From NCBI GenBank assembly GCA_009760855.2, contig WPIO01000011.1, forward strand, positions 107,501 to 171,500: 64,000 nucleotides of DNA. The letters run 5' to 3'. The DNA comes from Cristatella mucedo (taxonomy: Eukaryota; Bryozoa; Phylactolaemata; Cristatellidae). Within the stretch, counting starts at the first letter, position 1, and each line of letters starts with the position of its first letter. Under the pieces are notes generated by a model that worked only from the letters and a program-made list of their open reading frames with translations, made no database searches and had not been told where the DNA came from. Positions 1-10,247 of the stretch are shown here, piece by piece. A program made the translations under genes and the position numbers.

Positions 1-1059
1 AAATTTTTTTCCCCTTGTATTAGGTGAATTCAAGAAATTTATTTAATGGCCCTCAATGCGTCAAAATTGCTCTAGGACTCATTATTTTTGCCTTTTGTCT
101 CCCGTGGCTCATATTAACGGGTCCACTCCCACGAGAGGAAAACTCTGTCAGGCGTTTTGTCACAGTTTTATCCCGTAAGTAATACTATGGTAGCAAATAT
201 TTGAAAATCTGACCCATGAAATATATTTAACTCTGCAGTATGTCAGAACTTAGGTATCTAAAGTTGTCTTTAAATACCGAAACCATTATAAGCTAGATAC
301 TAAAGCTGTGCCAAAAAAGTGTCATCTTCACTTGTGTCTAATCCTGCTGCTAATCTAACCCCTTTAGTGGAATACAAGCACGTTGCTTGCCGACGTTCTG
401 GACGAGTGAGCTCCTCTGAATAAGGACAATTTATGCCATTGCTGAGATTGACTATGATTATTACAAAAGATGGTCAGCGAGCTAGAAATATTGAGTGGAA
501 GCTCGAAAAAAGCGTTTAAACAACTAGAATGACTGTTTATCAACTTACACACGAGGATTATTGCAGGTCTTACCGATTCAACATACACAAGACCAATGAT
601 TTGCTTCTATGTGAACGTTGTGCACTCACAAACGCGCTATCGATAAATCCTGACGTAGACCATCAAACATCTCCCTAAACACTCCTAGGTTGGAGCAGTA
701 CCTAGAAACCTGTTTGGAGATCTAGCCTTTTTCCTCCTTCTTTAGAAGCCAGACTGATACAATCAGAGTCCATTTCGTGATTTTACTCAATTCCAACATT
801 TTAACTCGTCCATGCTTCGCCGACTTCAAATTTAATATCTCGGTCTAAGAATACTAATAGCCCTCTGGACCCATACCCACTGTTTTCATTCTGAGATATA
901 TCGATTTGGTGCATTTCTGCATAATTTACTCAGTAAATATGTTATTAGCCTTAGGTTATGATCTGGCATCATACAAAGAGGCTGTTATCAGGCTAAGAAT
1001 TAAGAAGCCAATACTAGATGATTAGAATTAATAAAACTTCCTCTCGGTCTCTTTTATGC
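1..1059. other. unassigned AT-rich DNA
   Basis: No coding exon, repeat family or RNA was recognised here. Open frames are short and lack convincing splice borders. Confidence 0.4.
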
Positions 1060-1785
1060 AAACTTTAAACACAGTAACTAAGTTCCAGTCAGGTTTTATG
1101 AGCAAATCACTGCCAGAGTTAGCACCACTGTGTGTATAACGACTTGCTTAGGAATGCCGAATTAGGCAGGTCTCTCTGCTAGTTTTGCTAAATCTCTCGG
1201 AAGCTTTTATACCACTAATAACCAAATCCTTCTTGAGCACCTGCAATATCGCCTCCGAATAACAGGCACTGTGTCACAATGGTTTAGCACTTATCTCGGT
1301 AGGATAATTCAGGGACCGTAGTCGATAAAAAACGATCATCCGTGGAATGCCAAACCCACTCCTTTTCACAATTTATACATTTACTCTTGCTGATGTAATC
1401 ACCAAGGACAATCTAGGCTCTAATTTAAATGTAGACGGGACTTTTACATCACCGGACACGCCCTTTTATCCTTCTCTGCCTTCCAGCATCTCTAACTCTC
1501 CATCTCCCTCATTGAATGTATTGGTGGCATTCGCTCTTCAATAGCGGCACACATTCTAGAAATTAAATTTCAAAAGACAACGTAATAACTATGGGAAAAC
1601 AAAGCACCAACTCGAAACTGAAACACATGACTATTTAAATCGGCTGTAGCAGCGTATAGCCCACAAAAAATCTGTTTGTCTGCTGCTTAAGTGACTCTTC
1701 GCTATAAGAACACACTCAATCCACTGTTAAGTCTGCTTAACGCCTACGTAACATTACTAAATAGCACGACTGCAGCCAAACTGGT
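1060..1785 (+). mobile_element. LINE A relic, reverse transcriptase part
   Basis: The stretch aligns by eye with the reverse transcriptase of the better LINE A copy at 40.3-43.0 kb. It carries a decayed form of the DLSAAFDTIDH block (read as LNLSEAFIPL) and the segment LFTIYTFTLADVITKDNLG, which matches [19 protein letters not shown]. Several frameshifts and stops make it dead. The catalytic YADD region has been lost (NLNVDGTFTS). It is bounded on the right by the (ATT)n tail of an oppositely oriented LINE A copy. Confidence 0.75.
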
Positions 1786-1790
1786 CAATG

Positions 1791-2142
1791 ATAATAATAA
1801 TAAGAATAATACACTTGATAAAGCGCCCTCAGAGAACTTAATCTCTTTCTAGGCGCTATACATTTGCTGCAATGGGAAATGCAAATTGAATGGTAAGTAA
1901 AATCATGCTTGAAAAACAAACACAATGATTAATATGGATAGGGGTGACATGCACAGGGTCAGCATGCAGATGTGGTTAGTGGCAGCATGCACAGTGTCAG
2001 CACGCATAAGCACATGAATGACGAATCACAGGGACCCACTAAATAGGCGTGTTTTTAAGTTCCTTTTAAATGTAGTCAGGTCAGGGGATGTTCTGACGCA
2101 GGTCGGGAGGGAGTTCCAGGCTTTGGGAGCATACAAACTAAT
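1791..2142 (-). mobile_element. LINE A 3' end (5'-truncated)
   Basis: On the minus strand this holds the last codons of the LINE A ORF, its 3' UTR, the AGCGCC...GGCGCT hairpin and an (ATT)n tail. It is closely similar to the ends at 26.6, 36.5, 40.3 and 58.9 kb. A SINE abuts its truncated 5' side. Confidence 0.9.
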
Positions 2143-2145
2143 AGA

Positions 2146-2284
2146 TATAATTCATTTGTATAGCGCCCCAAGAGAACTTAATCTCCATTCAGGCGCTTCA
2201 CATATGCCTCGGGGCTCGAGCCCTCGACCTCAGTCAGACCTTGGTCGGGGCGAGCACCTTAACCACTAGACCAAACCAGCTCGG
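2146..2284 (-). mobile_element. tRNA-derived SINE with LINE A-like tail
   Basis: Read on the minus strand it has an A-box-like TGGTCTAGTGGTTAAGGTGC, a B-box-like GGGCTCGAGCCC and then a 36-nt hairpin (2162-2197) matching the LINE A 3' end. It ends in AATGAATTAT. The head resembles tRNA-Glu/Asp type genes (TGGTCTAGTGG), but no acceptor stem or mature tRNA fold is kept, so it is a SINE and not a tRNA gene. Confidence 0.85.
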
Positions 2285-2779
2285 CTCAATGTATTCATGA
2301 CATCCAAACTAGGCATCTGTAACTAACTTCTGGTAGGTCTTTATGCTCGTTCAATAACACACTAACAGTTGATGCTAAGACTAGGCGATGAAGGAAATCT
2401 GTTGCATATTTCAAACTGCAAAATAACAATTCCACTCACCAATATGAATTGGCTCATTTTTTTAAGCAGAATATCGACTTCAAGATCCTGTCACTCACCT
2501 GAGTCCTTCATTCTGTCGCTCCGAACTACCTATCTGAATTAGATTAACTTCAGACCTCCAAACGCACTACATGATTCTATGACTCTGGTTACTTGTTTAT
2601 GCTCTTTAATAAATTCGAATTCATCGATGACTGTAATTAAAGTTACCGCAATTGTGAATTTTGGACGTCACTACTGACTGAAATCATATCTATCTCCTAA
2701 TTTGAAAGCGTTTGAAACGAAGCTGAACACCTAAGTGTTGCACGTCCGATTTTCTCTGTCAAAGTGAATTTTCCTTACA

Positions 2780-3062
2780 TAATGATAATAATAATAATAG
2801 TACATTTGACAAAGCATCACGAGTGAAATCAATCTTTTTATAGGCACTTTACATTTTCTGAAAAGGAAGCACGATCGAACGGCTAGTAGTGGCATGCTCA
2901 ATGACAGAATGCACAGGTTCGGCATGCAAAGACGGTTAGTGGTAACATGTGCAGTGTCAGCACGCATAAGCTCATAAAGGGCGAATCACGTGGACCCACT
3001 AAATGATGCGATACATAGATGCGTGTTTAGTTTTTTAAATGTGGTCAAGTCTGGGCTTTAGT
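2780..3062 (-). mobile_element. LINE A 3' end, diverged
   Basis: It starts with the (ATT)n tail seen as ATAATGATAATAATAATAAT on the plus strand. The decayed hairpin and the repeated 3' UTR words (CATGCTCAATGACA, GCAGTGTCAGCACGCATAAG) follow. It is older than the copy at 1.8 kb. Confidence 0.85.
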
Positions 3063-4074
3063 GTCATTTGCATGTGGTTGTGACTAATGAAACTGAGCAC
3101 TTCCCGAATCGATGTAGCAGTAACACGCGGTTTGGATAGAGGACCCGCTCTCTTTCTTTTCTGTGTACTTTCCACACCCGTGCAAGGGTGATCGCATGTT
3201 ACTCTTGGGCTTTTCCTTGTCACAGCACAATCCCCGTTTTCTTAGGCTTGCGTGGAAAAAGCAAGGGAACTGAATTTCGTTAACAATTGATTTTTGCTTT
3301 TCTGGAAGAGAGCTGCAGATAGTCGTCTGAATAGAGATTAAGTTATCTTAGTGCACTAGGCAAAATACTTATTATCATTATGTTCACTACCGCTTGCAGT
3401 GATCGGCAAAGAATTTCCTACTTTAAAGCTAAAACCCTTTACCTGGGTTGCTAGGTGTGAGCGCTTTATATATTTCATTTTTTGTTTATTACTACGAAGA
3501 AAATACAGGTTTCTATAACTTACGCACCCGGAGACTAAATTTTACCATTGACACTGAAAAAAAGGCGAGGTACTGCAGACTAGAGTAATTTATTACTTAC
3601 ACTGGGTAGCTGAAACAGAAGCGTTCGCTCCGAGGCAAAGTGCTGACACATCTTGTCCAAATAGTAAGCACAACATCTACAATCGGTCATATTGCAATTA
3701 CTCAGGCATCTTCAACTATCATCGATGGTGGTCTATCATTATTTTATTCATCTAAAACTGTTTTTCGTCTTTATTTTATTCATCTAAAACTGTTTTTCGT
3801 CTTAACTTTAAAGAAATAGGATTCCTTTGGCGAAGAGTCAAACATCGAGGTTCACCATGACATTTTGCAGCCGAAAAATCTGCTCTACAATATGTGCCAC
3901 ATTTGTTTCCACAGAAGCATTCTGTCAGTTTTCGCAGTCACTTTCGGATACTTGCTGATAAGACTAGAGCATTCGTATGGGAGTGCTCAGGAATTTAAGT
4001 GTCGCTCCATAAACGGCAACGGATAAGGGGACCGCTTAATGGTTCATGCAATTATTTACAGTGGCAGTAAAACT
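3063..4074. other. unassigned intergenic or intronic DNA
   Basis: Only the 32-bp tandem duplication listed separately was found. No exon with convincing borders was seen. Confidence 0.4.
3739..3802. repeat. perfect 32-bp tandem duplication
   Basis: A 32-bp unit beginning TTATTTTATTCATCTAAAAC and ending TTTTTCGTCT occurs twice head to tail without a mismatch. This indicates a recent slippage event. Confidence 0.95.
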
Positions 4075-4240
4075 AAAATACGAAATTCATTTTCATAGCG
4101 CCGTAAGTGAACGGAATCTCGATCTAAGCGCTTCAAATAAGCCGTGGCACCCGAGCCCACAATCTCGGTCATCAAAGGAGAGTAATCTTAATATTGGTCA
4201 TTATAGGCGAGCACTTAACCCACTGGGCCAAAGCAGAGCT
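4075..4240 (-). mobile_element. diverged SINE of the same family
   Basis: On the minus strand it reads GGCCCAGTGGGTTAAGTGC (A box), then a broken B-box area, then AAGCGCTT and a decayed hairpin ending TGAATTTCGT. It has a 20-30 nt insertion in the middle compared with the copies at 2.1 and 6.7 kb, so it is an older copy. Confidence 0.65.
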
Positions 4241-4599
4241 GCTATTTAGTGCCGTACGGCGACCAGCAGTATACAACTATGCAAAAGGACGGTGAGGATA
4301 TAAATCCGCCGTCCAAGGATCAAATTATGCATGGTAGGTTTTCTTCCAAGTACTATCTATCTCTCTAAATCTATAAATCTATAGACGCCCAACTAATGAC
4401 TGGTAGGGCTAAACTGGATGAAGTAATACCACGAACCGTTCGCTCAAGCTTATTTGGTAGCAAATGTCAAATGCCTAGCAAGATTGATTTATATGAGTGA
4501 GCTATACATGTATTATTCGTATTTTTACAGTTGTTACTATTAATACGTACGTTAGAAATTTTGGACTGTAGATGCAAATATTTTTTTAGGGATCCAGGA
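4241..4599. other. unassigned, possibly start of LINE B
   Basis: No clear feature is visible. The right half may be decayed upstream sequence of the LINE B copy that becomes recognisable near 4.6 kb. Confidence 0.3.
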
Positions 4600-4970
4600 C
4601 AACTTTGAGTGTGGAATACCTCAAGCTTATCTCGCACATCTACTATTATCACCATCGATACTCAAACTCCATATTGGCTATAATTGTATGCTTAAGATCC
4701 TCAACTCTCGCCAATTGGAAAGGTGACAGGCTGGATTATCCTTTAAAGAATAAAGCATCACTATCTTGATATCGCCAACCTCTTTCTGGCCGTCAAATCT
4801 TATTTATAGAAGAGCTTCCGAAGTTCCTCACTAACAAATTCGCTTGTGACAGGCGTTATTGATTGAGGGAGACTTCAACACCAACCTTAAAAGCGCCAGC
4901 ACATCTCAGGTCTGCTATATTTTTGATCGTCTGGAGAACTTCGGTTTGGTCCAAATCTTTAATCATAGTC

Positions 4971-5108
4971 CGAGCTCGTTTGGCCCAGTGGTCAACGTGC
5001 TCGCCCTGATCGAGGTCTGGCCGAGGCCGTAGGCTCAAGCCCCGTGGCATATGTGAAGCGTCTGAATAAAGACTAAGTTCTTTTAATGCGCTATACAAAT
5101 CGCATATA
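4971..5108 (+). mobile_element. SINE nested in LINE B endonuclease
   Basis: It carries the A box (TTTGGCCCAGTGGTCAACGT), a B box (TAGGCTCAAGCCCC) and the LINE A-like hairpin ending GCGCTATACAAAT. The endonuclease reading of the host LINE B stops on its left and resumes on its right. Confidence 0.85.
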
Positions 5109-6723
5109 CCACTCATATAGGTAACTATATCACGGATCTCGTTATTACTAATAATGTGTGCACCAATGACCTTGTTTTCCGACTGATCATCTGGGATCAA
5201 TGCTCAGACTCGGTTACCGTTCCTGTTCCGCTGTAGGTGCAAGGTAACGTCAAGTTTTTCCAGTGACCCAGCCTCAAAGAATTAACCATTAGCAATTTCT
5301 AATCTGTCTGCGACCAAGGTCTTCTTGATTTGCACCCAGAACTCGCCGACAGCCTTGATAACTTCGAAGATGCAGTTACCATGAAAGTGAGGCGTGCTCT
5401 TGACGAGCATGCTCACACGCATTCTGTCCGTGTACAGAGTGAATGTGATTTTTTTTAATTTACCGAAACACTTCTGAAGATTCGGCGTGTTGAGAGCTGG
5501 CTCTCACGCCGCTTTAAAAAGGCTGGGTGCGATGATGATCAAGCAAATTTAAAAGGCTTCCCCAAGTCTACAACCTGAAGCTCACGAAAGCCAAAGCCTT
5601 TTCAATCAAAAACTGAAGGCCTGCTAATGATACCCAACATTTTATTTATAAAACAAAAATTGAACGATTTGCATTCAACTCGGAGAGATATCACGTCCTA
5701 TTAGTAAGGACTCAGCCTGAAAGTTTGCAGCATTCTTCGTTCAAAGAATTGCACATGGTTGAGCATCCATAAAGTCATCTCCGACTAAAGCAATTGTTGA
5801 ATCGTAGAACGAGACCTACCTACAAGATTTTCCGAGGTTTCTACATTCGAAGTGGCTACCTTAATAAATTCTAGTAACAACAGCTCATGAAAACTCTATA
5901 CCATTCCCTCTGTGGTCTTTGTGGTTTTCAGTGTCAGTCAAAATTAGTTCAACCCTAACTAGGATATTTAAGGCTTCTCTGGATAATGGGGTCATTCCAA
6001 AGTCCTTCAAATCGGCTACTGTTCGATCGATACTTCAGCAGCCTAGATTAGATTCATGGTAATAGCCAAGAAGCATACAGTTTTCCTCGTTCCGTTTTAG
6101 TCAAGGATAGTTAAGAAGCTTGTCACTAAGAAAATTTTAGTACTCATTGGCAAGAATGAAGTGTCAGAATAATTTCAGTCAGGATTTAAGTGACACCACT
6201 TCAATCAAACTGCTCTCCTCCATGTAACCAACAATACCACACGCCATATGAAAAAACGACTACGTAAATGTCGCTTCTTCAATGGCCCTACTGAATCTAT
6301 CAGCTGAGTTCGACACTATAGATGACGATATCCTACTTTAACGAGTGAGAACAACAATCGGCTAGGCAGACGAAGCATTGGTACCCTTAGAGTAGTCTTT
6401 GTCTAATCGTGTTCCATCTGTGAAAAGTGGAGTCAACAGCCGCTCAGGTCATTGAAACAGCATTATTTGCGATAACTAAAGTGTACACAGTTTAGTGCAA
6501 GCGTTAAAGTAAATGCCGCCTTCTGCACTGGGATAATTGCAGTAATTCCTTTTGTGATGCTAACTATTAGTCCTTTATTTCTCTTTGTGGATCAGTTATA
6601 ACTCGTTAATGACAAAAAAGCTCGGAAAGTTTAGTAAGTACGCAGTGCATCTCCTGTAACACCACAAAGCCACAGGCACAAAGTAGGCGTTACCCTGGAG
6701 AGTTTCGTACAGTGCACTTCAAC

Positions 6724-6857
6724 CCTGGGTGGTCTAGCGGTTTAGGTGCTCGCCCCGACCAAGGTCTGACTGAGGTCGTGGGCTCGAGCCCCGAGGCATA
6801 TGCAAAGCGCCTGAATAGAGATTATGTTCTCTTGGGGCGCTATACACATGAATTATA
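6724..6857 (+). mobile_element. SINE nested in LINE B reverse transcriptase
   Basis: This is the best-preserved copy. It has A box TGGTCTAGCGGTTTAGGTGC, B box GGGCTCGAGCCCC, then a 36-nt hairpin at 6806-6841 (AGCGCC...GGCGCT) and the end ATGAATTAT. It separates reverse transcriptase palm sequence on the left from the YADN block on the right. Confidence 0.9.
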
Positions 6858-7984
6858 TGTATGTCATATGTAAGTCTCGTCAATCAGACCTGTCACTTGT
6901 GGGTCAACAGTCGCTTCAACATTCCCCTATCAGTCTTTTGCCGCTCTCTATTATGACCGAGCCTCTGGGAAAAGTGATTCGTGCCCATGGGATCGACTGT
7001 CACTTCTATGCTGACAATACTCTGCTGCTTTTGTCGTTTAAACCAGCGGAATTTGCTGCAGCGACTGATAAATGTAATTCTTAGCTGGTAGATATTCAAT
7101 CCTGGATGTCGGCAAATTTTGTTAAACTAAACGGCGACAATACTGAACTGCAACTCACAGGTACCCCAAGCCAAGCGTATGGCTAAACTAAAAGACTTTG
7201 CTAGTCCAATTGGTGATGTTGTTCAATCACGTGCTCCAAATTTAGGTGACGTATATGACGCATGCCTATATTTTTAAAGTATCTTTGAGAAGACTGTCCC
7301 CACTGCTGGCCCCATCTCTACCTAGTAATTAGGTTCTCTCTACCGCAGTGGCTTGCAACACTTAATAGCTCCTTCGTTTTGTCTCGACTAGATTATTGTA
7401 CGTCATTTTGGCTGAGATTCTGAAATACCATTAGGCCGCTGCAGAGGGTAATGAATATGGCTGCAAGGCTAGTTAAAACAATTCCCGCAGGCTCAGCCGT
7501 TTGTCTCCTTTGCTAAAGGAGCGGCTGGCTCACCATGGCTTGGCTTATTCATGCCTAGATAAACTGGTGCACTAGTTTCCGCCTCCTTGTAAGATCAGGT
7601 AACTTGTGGACATTAAAGGAGCCGCTCCCTTCCTTCACTTACAGACCGTTGGTGACAGCAGCTTTTCCTCTGCAGGTCCTAGACTGTTGAACTCACTTAC
7701 ACAATTCACAATTCTTATATAACGACATCCGCTCTCCTGATGCCGACTGCGGTACGTCCTTTTCCAGCCGTCCTGAGCTGCTATTTCCACGCTACTCACT
7801 CCTTCGGCTAAACTGCTGGCTCAGCCATTCTTACCACCTTCTCTCTGTTGCATGAGATTAAGTCGGTTGGCTAAAGCATGCATACAAAAAGCCGTTTAGG
7901 CTTTGGATGAGCTATGGAGAACTCTTCTGGGCAAAGTACACTTAGTCTTTGTAGCCTTGCGGAGTTACATACAGAGATAGTAAT

Positions 7985-8345
7985 TAGATATTTTGCATCG
8001 CCAACATTTGCACTTGGATGGCTACTAACTTCCTGAAGCTTAACGATAACAACAACCTCATAGATACGGGCAAGCCAAGTGTTAATCTCAATTTGAAAGT
8101 CTTCGCCTTCAAAATTAGTTATTCTAGCATCACGCTATTGACGTTAGAACACAATCTTGGTGGGCTATCCCAAATTGACTTGCTATTGGAAATCGACCAC
8201 TGCCAAATTGGCTTATATTCACCCGAGGGCAATAGCTAAAATTAGGGAGCGCATCGACAAGAATACGATAGCCAAATAAGTTAATGCATCCGGGGTACCA
8301 TTTCTAGATGGCTCCAACCCCTTTTATATATGATCCAACGCTTTC
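7985..8345 (+). mobile_element. LINE A relic, reverse transcriptase C-terminal part
   Basis: A 73-codon open frame starts MATNFLKLNDNNNLIDTGKP. It matches MAANFVKLNDDKTNLLVMGK of the better copy near 41.2 kb. It continues, after a stop, as KIRERIDKNTIAK, matching KIRACLDKDTTSK. Confidence 0.75.
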
Positions 8346-8867
8346 GCCTAAAAGCCTAAAGCAATTTAAAATTGTACATTAAAGGAGTTCAAGCAGGGAG
8401 GATGAGCCTGTGGCTTATTTTAAAGTGTGCTCACTTTCTTTATTCCTACTGCTTTCGGAATTACTAATTTATACACAGATTTGAGTGCACTTATTAAAAT
8501 TCTTACAGAAAAAGTTGCCTAGTAACTACAGGAGCTTCATTAAAATATTCTTGAGATACCAAGCTGTCTTGACGGAAGTAAACTCGTTGTTATCCATTCA
8601 TTCCGTTCGCTTATAGATCTACTAAGAAAATGCTTAGCCGGTCTCCAGTAAAAATCGAACAAGTTACATTCAGCGTCAATCTAAAGTATTAATACAACTC
8701 ATTTCGCAACAGACATAATTCCTGTACATCGACGAAGTAATTAACGCCGGCACTTGCGGCCGTCTAAATACTAAAGAAATGCAGGGCACTTAGATAAAAA
8801 GGGTGAATATTTAAAATTAATATATAGGCATATTAGACTGGTTTACGCCTCTGAAATACTTGGCACC
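8346..8867. other. unassigned AT-rich DNA
   Basis: Nothing recognisable was found between two LINE A copies. Confidence 0.4.
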
Positions 8868-9790
8868 AAAATAATAATAAAATATAATAATAACACTTCA
8901 TAAAGTGCTCTCAGAGAACTCAATCACTTTCTAGGTGCTTTACATTTGCTTCAAAGGAAGCATGATTGATCGAATGGGTAGTAGTAGCATGCTCAATAAA
9001 CAAAAAGAATAGGATGGTTAGGGGTGAAATGCACAGGTTCAACATGGAAGTTTGGTTAGTGGCAGCCTGCAACAGTGTCAGCACACACAAGTGCATATAG
9101 GAAAAATCACAGGGACCCACTGAATTCTGTGATAAATAGGTGCGTTTTTAATTTCTTCTTAAATGTGGTCAAGTCAGGTGATGTCGTGACGCAAGTCGAG
9201 AGTGAGTTCCAGGCTTTGAGAGAATTCGAACTAAAGGCACGGTCTCCAAAGGATTTGAGATTTGTAGGAGGTATATCTAAACACTTAGATTTCAAAAAGC
9301 GGTTGGTACGAGGCTTATCCTGGTGGGGCAGTAGATCTGATAGGTAGGCTGGAGCCAAACAATGATAGGACCCAAAAGTGAGGGACAAAACCTTACAGCC
9401 TGTTTCATTGCTTGACTGGTAGGCAGTGCAGATCGGCAAGAAGTGGTGTGATAGGGCAACTGCGACGCTCACGACAGACAAGCCTACCTGTAGAGTTTTG
9501 CACCAGCTGCAAGTGCCTTATTGCACATGCCGGTAGACCAGCAAGCAGCGAGTTACAGAAGTCAAGACGGGATGTCACAAATGCACGGACCAACTTAGAT
9601 GCGGTATCCCTATCATAACATGCCCAAATTTTATCAATGCTATGTGGCTGAAATTAGGCAGACTCGATTGTGAAGCGGATATGGTCGTCTTACGAAAGAA
9701 CACTTTGGAACATGACACCTAGATTTATTGCATATTCAACTGGAGATATGCTGGCAGAACAGATTTGAGCATTAGCTTTTCCAATTTCCA
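8868..9790 (-). mobile_element. LINE A 3' half
   Basis: On the minus strand it encodes, with one frameshift near 9.45 kb, the C-terminal part of the reverse transcriptase polyprotein. Recognisable blocks are [40 protein letters not shown] and FSGSL before the stop. The 3' UTR, hairpin and AT-rich tail follow. Its 5' side ends at CCAATTTC, inside the left arm of the direct repeat flanking the rDNA chimera. Confidence 0.9.
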
Positions 9791-9820
9791 AACCCGAAAA
9801 CAGACAGTGTCTCGTGTCAA
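9769..9820. repeat. left direct repeat flanking rDNA chimera
   Basis: It begins GCATTAGCTTTTCCAATTTC and ends GTGTCTCGTGTCAA. The right copy at 10198-10247 differs at a few positions and lacks two bases. The first part is LINE A sequence and the second part is not, so the duplication spans the LINE boundary. Confidence 0.85.
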
Positions 9821-9838
9821 TTTTATTTGCACCCTCCC

Positions 9839-10032
9839 CTCCGTAAATGCCTTGCACCCGCTACGGAAAGCCCCGTTCAGGAGGACTGCGACGCCCACCG
9901 AACGGCCCGGAAGCTGACCTCAACGTCAAAAATCCCGTCGACTAGGAGCCGAGGGATTCGTCGCCGGGATATTACCCGTTCACTGGCTGCAACTACGGGA
10001 ATCCTAGTTAGCTTCTTTTCCTCTAGTTCACA
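9839..10032 (-). pseudogene. 28S rRNA 5' (D1) fragment
   Basis: The reverse complement reads as the conserved start of large-subunit rRNA: GAGGAAAAGAAGCTAAC, then AGGATTCCCGTAG, then AGTGAACGGG, CGACGAATCCC, GGGTGCAAGGC and TTTACGG. Animal 28S has GGAAAAGAAACTAACCAGGA, GGATTCCC and GAGTGAAC in this order and spacing. Scattered substitutions and the missing remainder of the gene mark it as a dispersed fragment, not a functional rRNA. Confidence 0.8.
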
Positions 10033-10053
10033 GACCTCCGACGGTCGGGCTGG

Positions 10054-10107
10054 ACTTCTTAGAGGAACAAGCTGCGTTTAGTTGCACGAAATTGAGCAAT
10101 GTCAGCG
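10054..10107 (+). pseudogene. 18S rRNA V7/V8 fragment
   Basis: ACTTCTTAGAGGAACAAG followed by GCACGAAATTGAGCAAT matches the highly conserved 18S stretch with about seven differences in 47 bases. The usual continuation (AACAGGTCTGTGATG) is missing. Instead GTCAGCGA follows, which could be a later 18S segment joined by a deletion. It is opposite in orientation to the adjoining 28S piece. Confidence 0.75.
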
Positions 10108-10197
10108 AAAAAAAGCGTTTCCACCTCTGCGGGTCGAGAGGGTGTGCCGTTGACACTAGAACCAATAAGCGTCGCACGGGCACATGCGCCTGACCAA

Positions 10198-10247
10198 GCA
10201 TTAGCTTTTGCAATGTTCAAACCCGAAAACAGAGTGTCTCGTGTCAA
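10198..10247. repeat. right direct repeat flanking rDNA chimera
   Basis: It repeats 9769-9820 (GCATTAGCTTTTGCAATGTT, ending AGTGTCTCGTGTCAA). About 50 bp is far longer than the usual target duplication of a LINE insertion. Confidence 0.85.

Larger units (their letters stand above)
4600..7972 (+). mobile_element. LINE B, nearly full-length, inactive
   Basis: Endonuclease signs come first: GDFN is encoded at 4868-4879, followed by DRLENFGLVQIF. A linker at 5.3-5.6 kb reads SLDNFEDAVTMKVRRALDEH. Reverse transcriptase blocks follow at 5.9-7.2 kb: ATVRSILQQP, the palm motif AEFDTIDDDILL near 6.3 kb, and YADN at 7007-7018 where active enzymes have YADD. The C-terminal thumb and the 3' UTR close the element with the GAGTTACATACAGAGATAG tail. 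Two SINEs interrupt the endonuclease and the reverse transcriptase. Many stops and frameshifts show that it is dead. The family is CR1/L2-like by motif layout. Confidence 0.85.

Noticed and set aside
6724-6790. tRNA gene (Glu/Asp-like A and B boxes)
   Set aside because: The same sequence recurs several times fused to the hairpin tail and lacks an acceptor stem, so it is a SINE head.
9107-9593. Separate small genes on the minus strand
   Set aside because: They are frameshifted parts of one LINE A reverse transcriptase C-terminus.
9839-10107. Functional rRNA genes
   Set aside because: Only about 190 and 50 bp of 28S and 18S are present, in opposite orientations and with substitutions in conserved positions.
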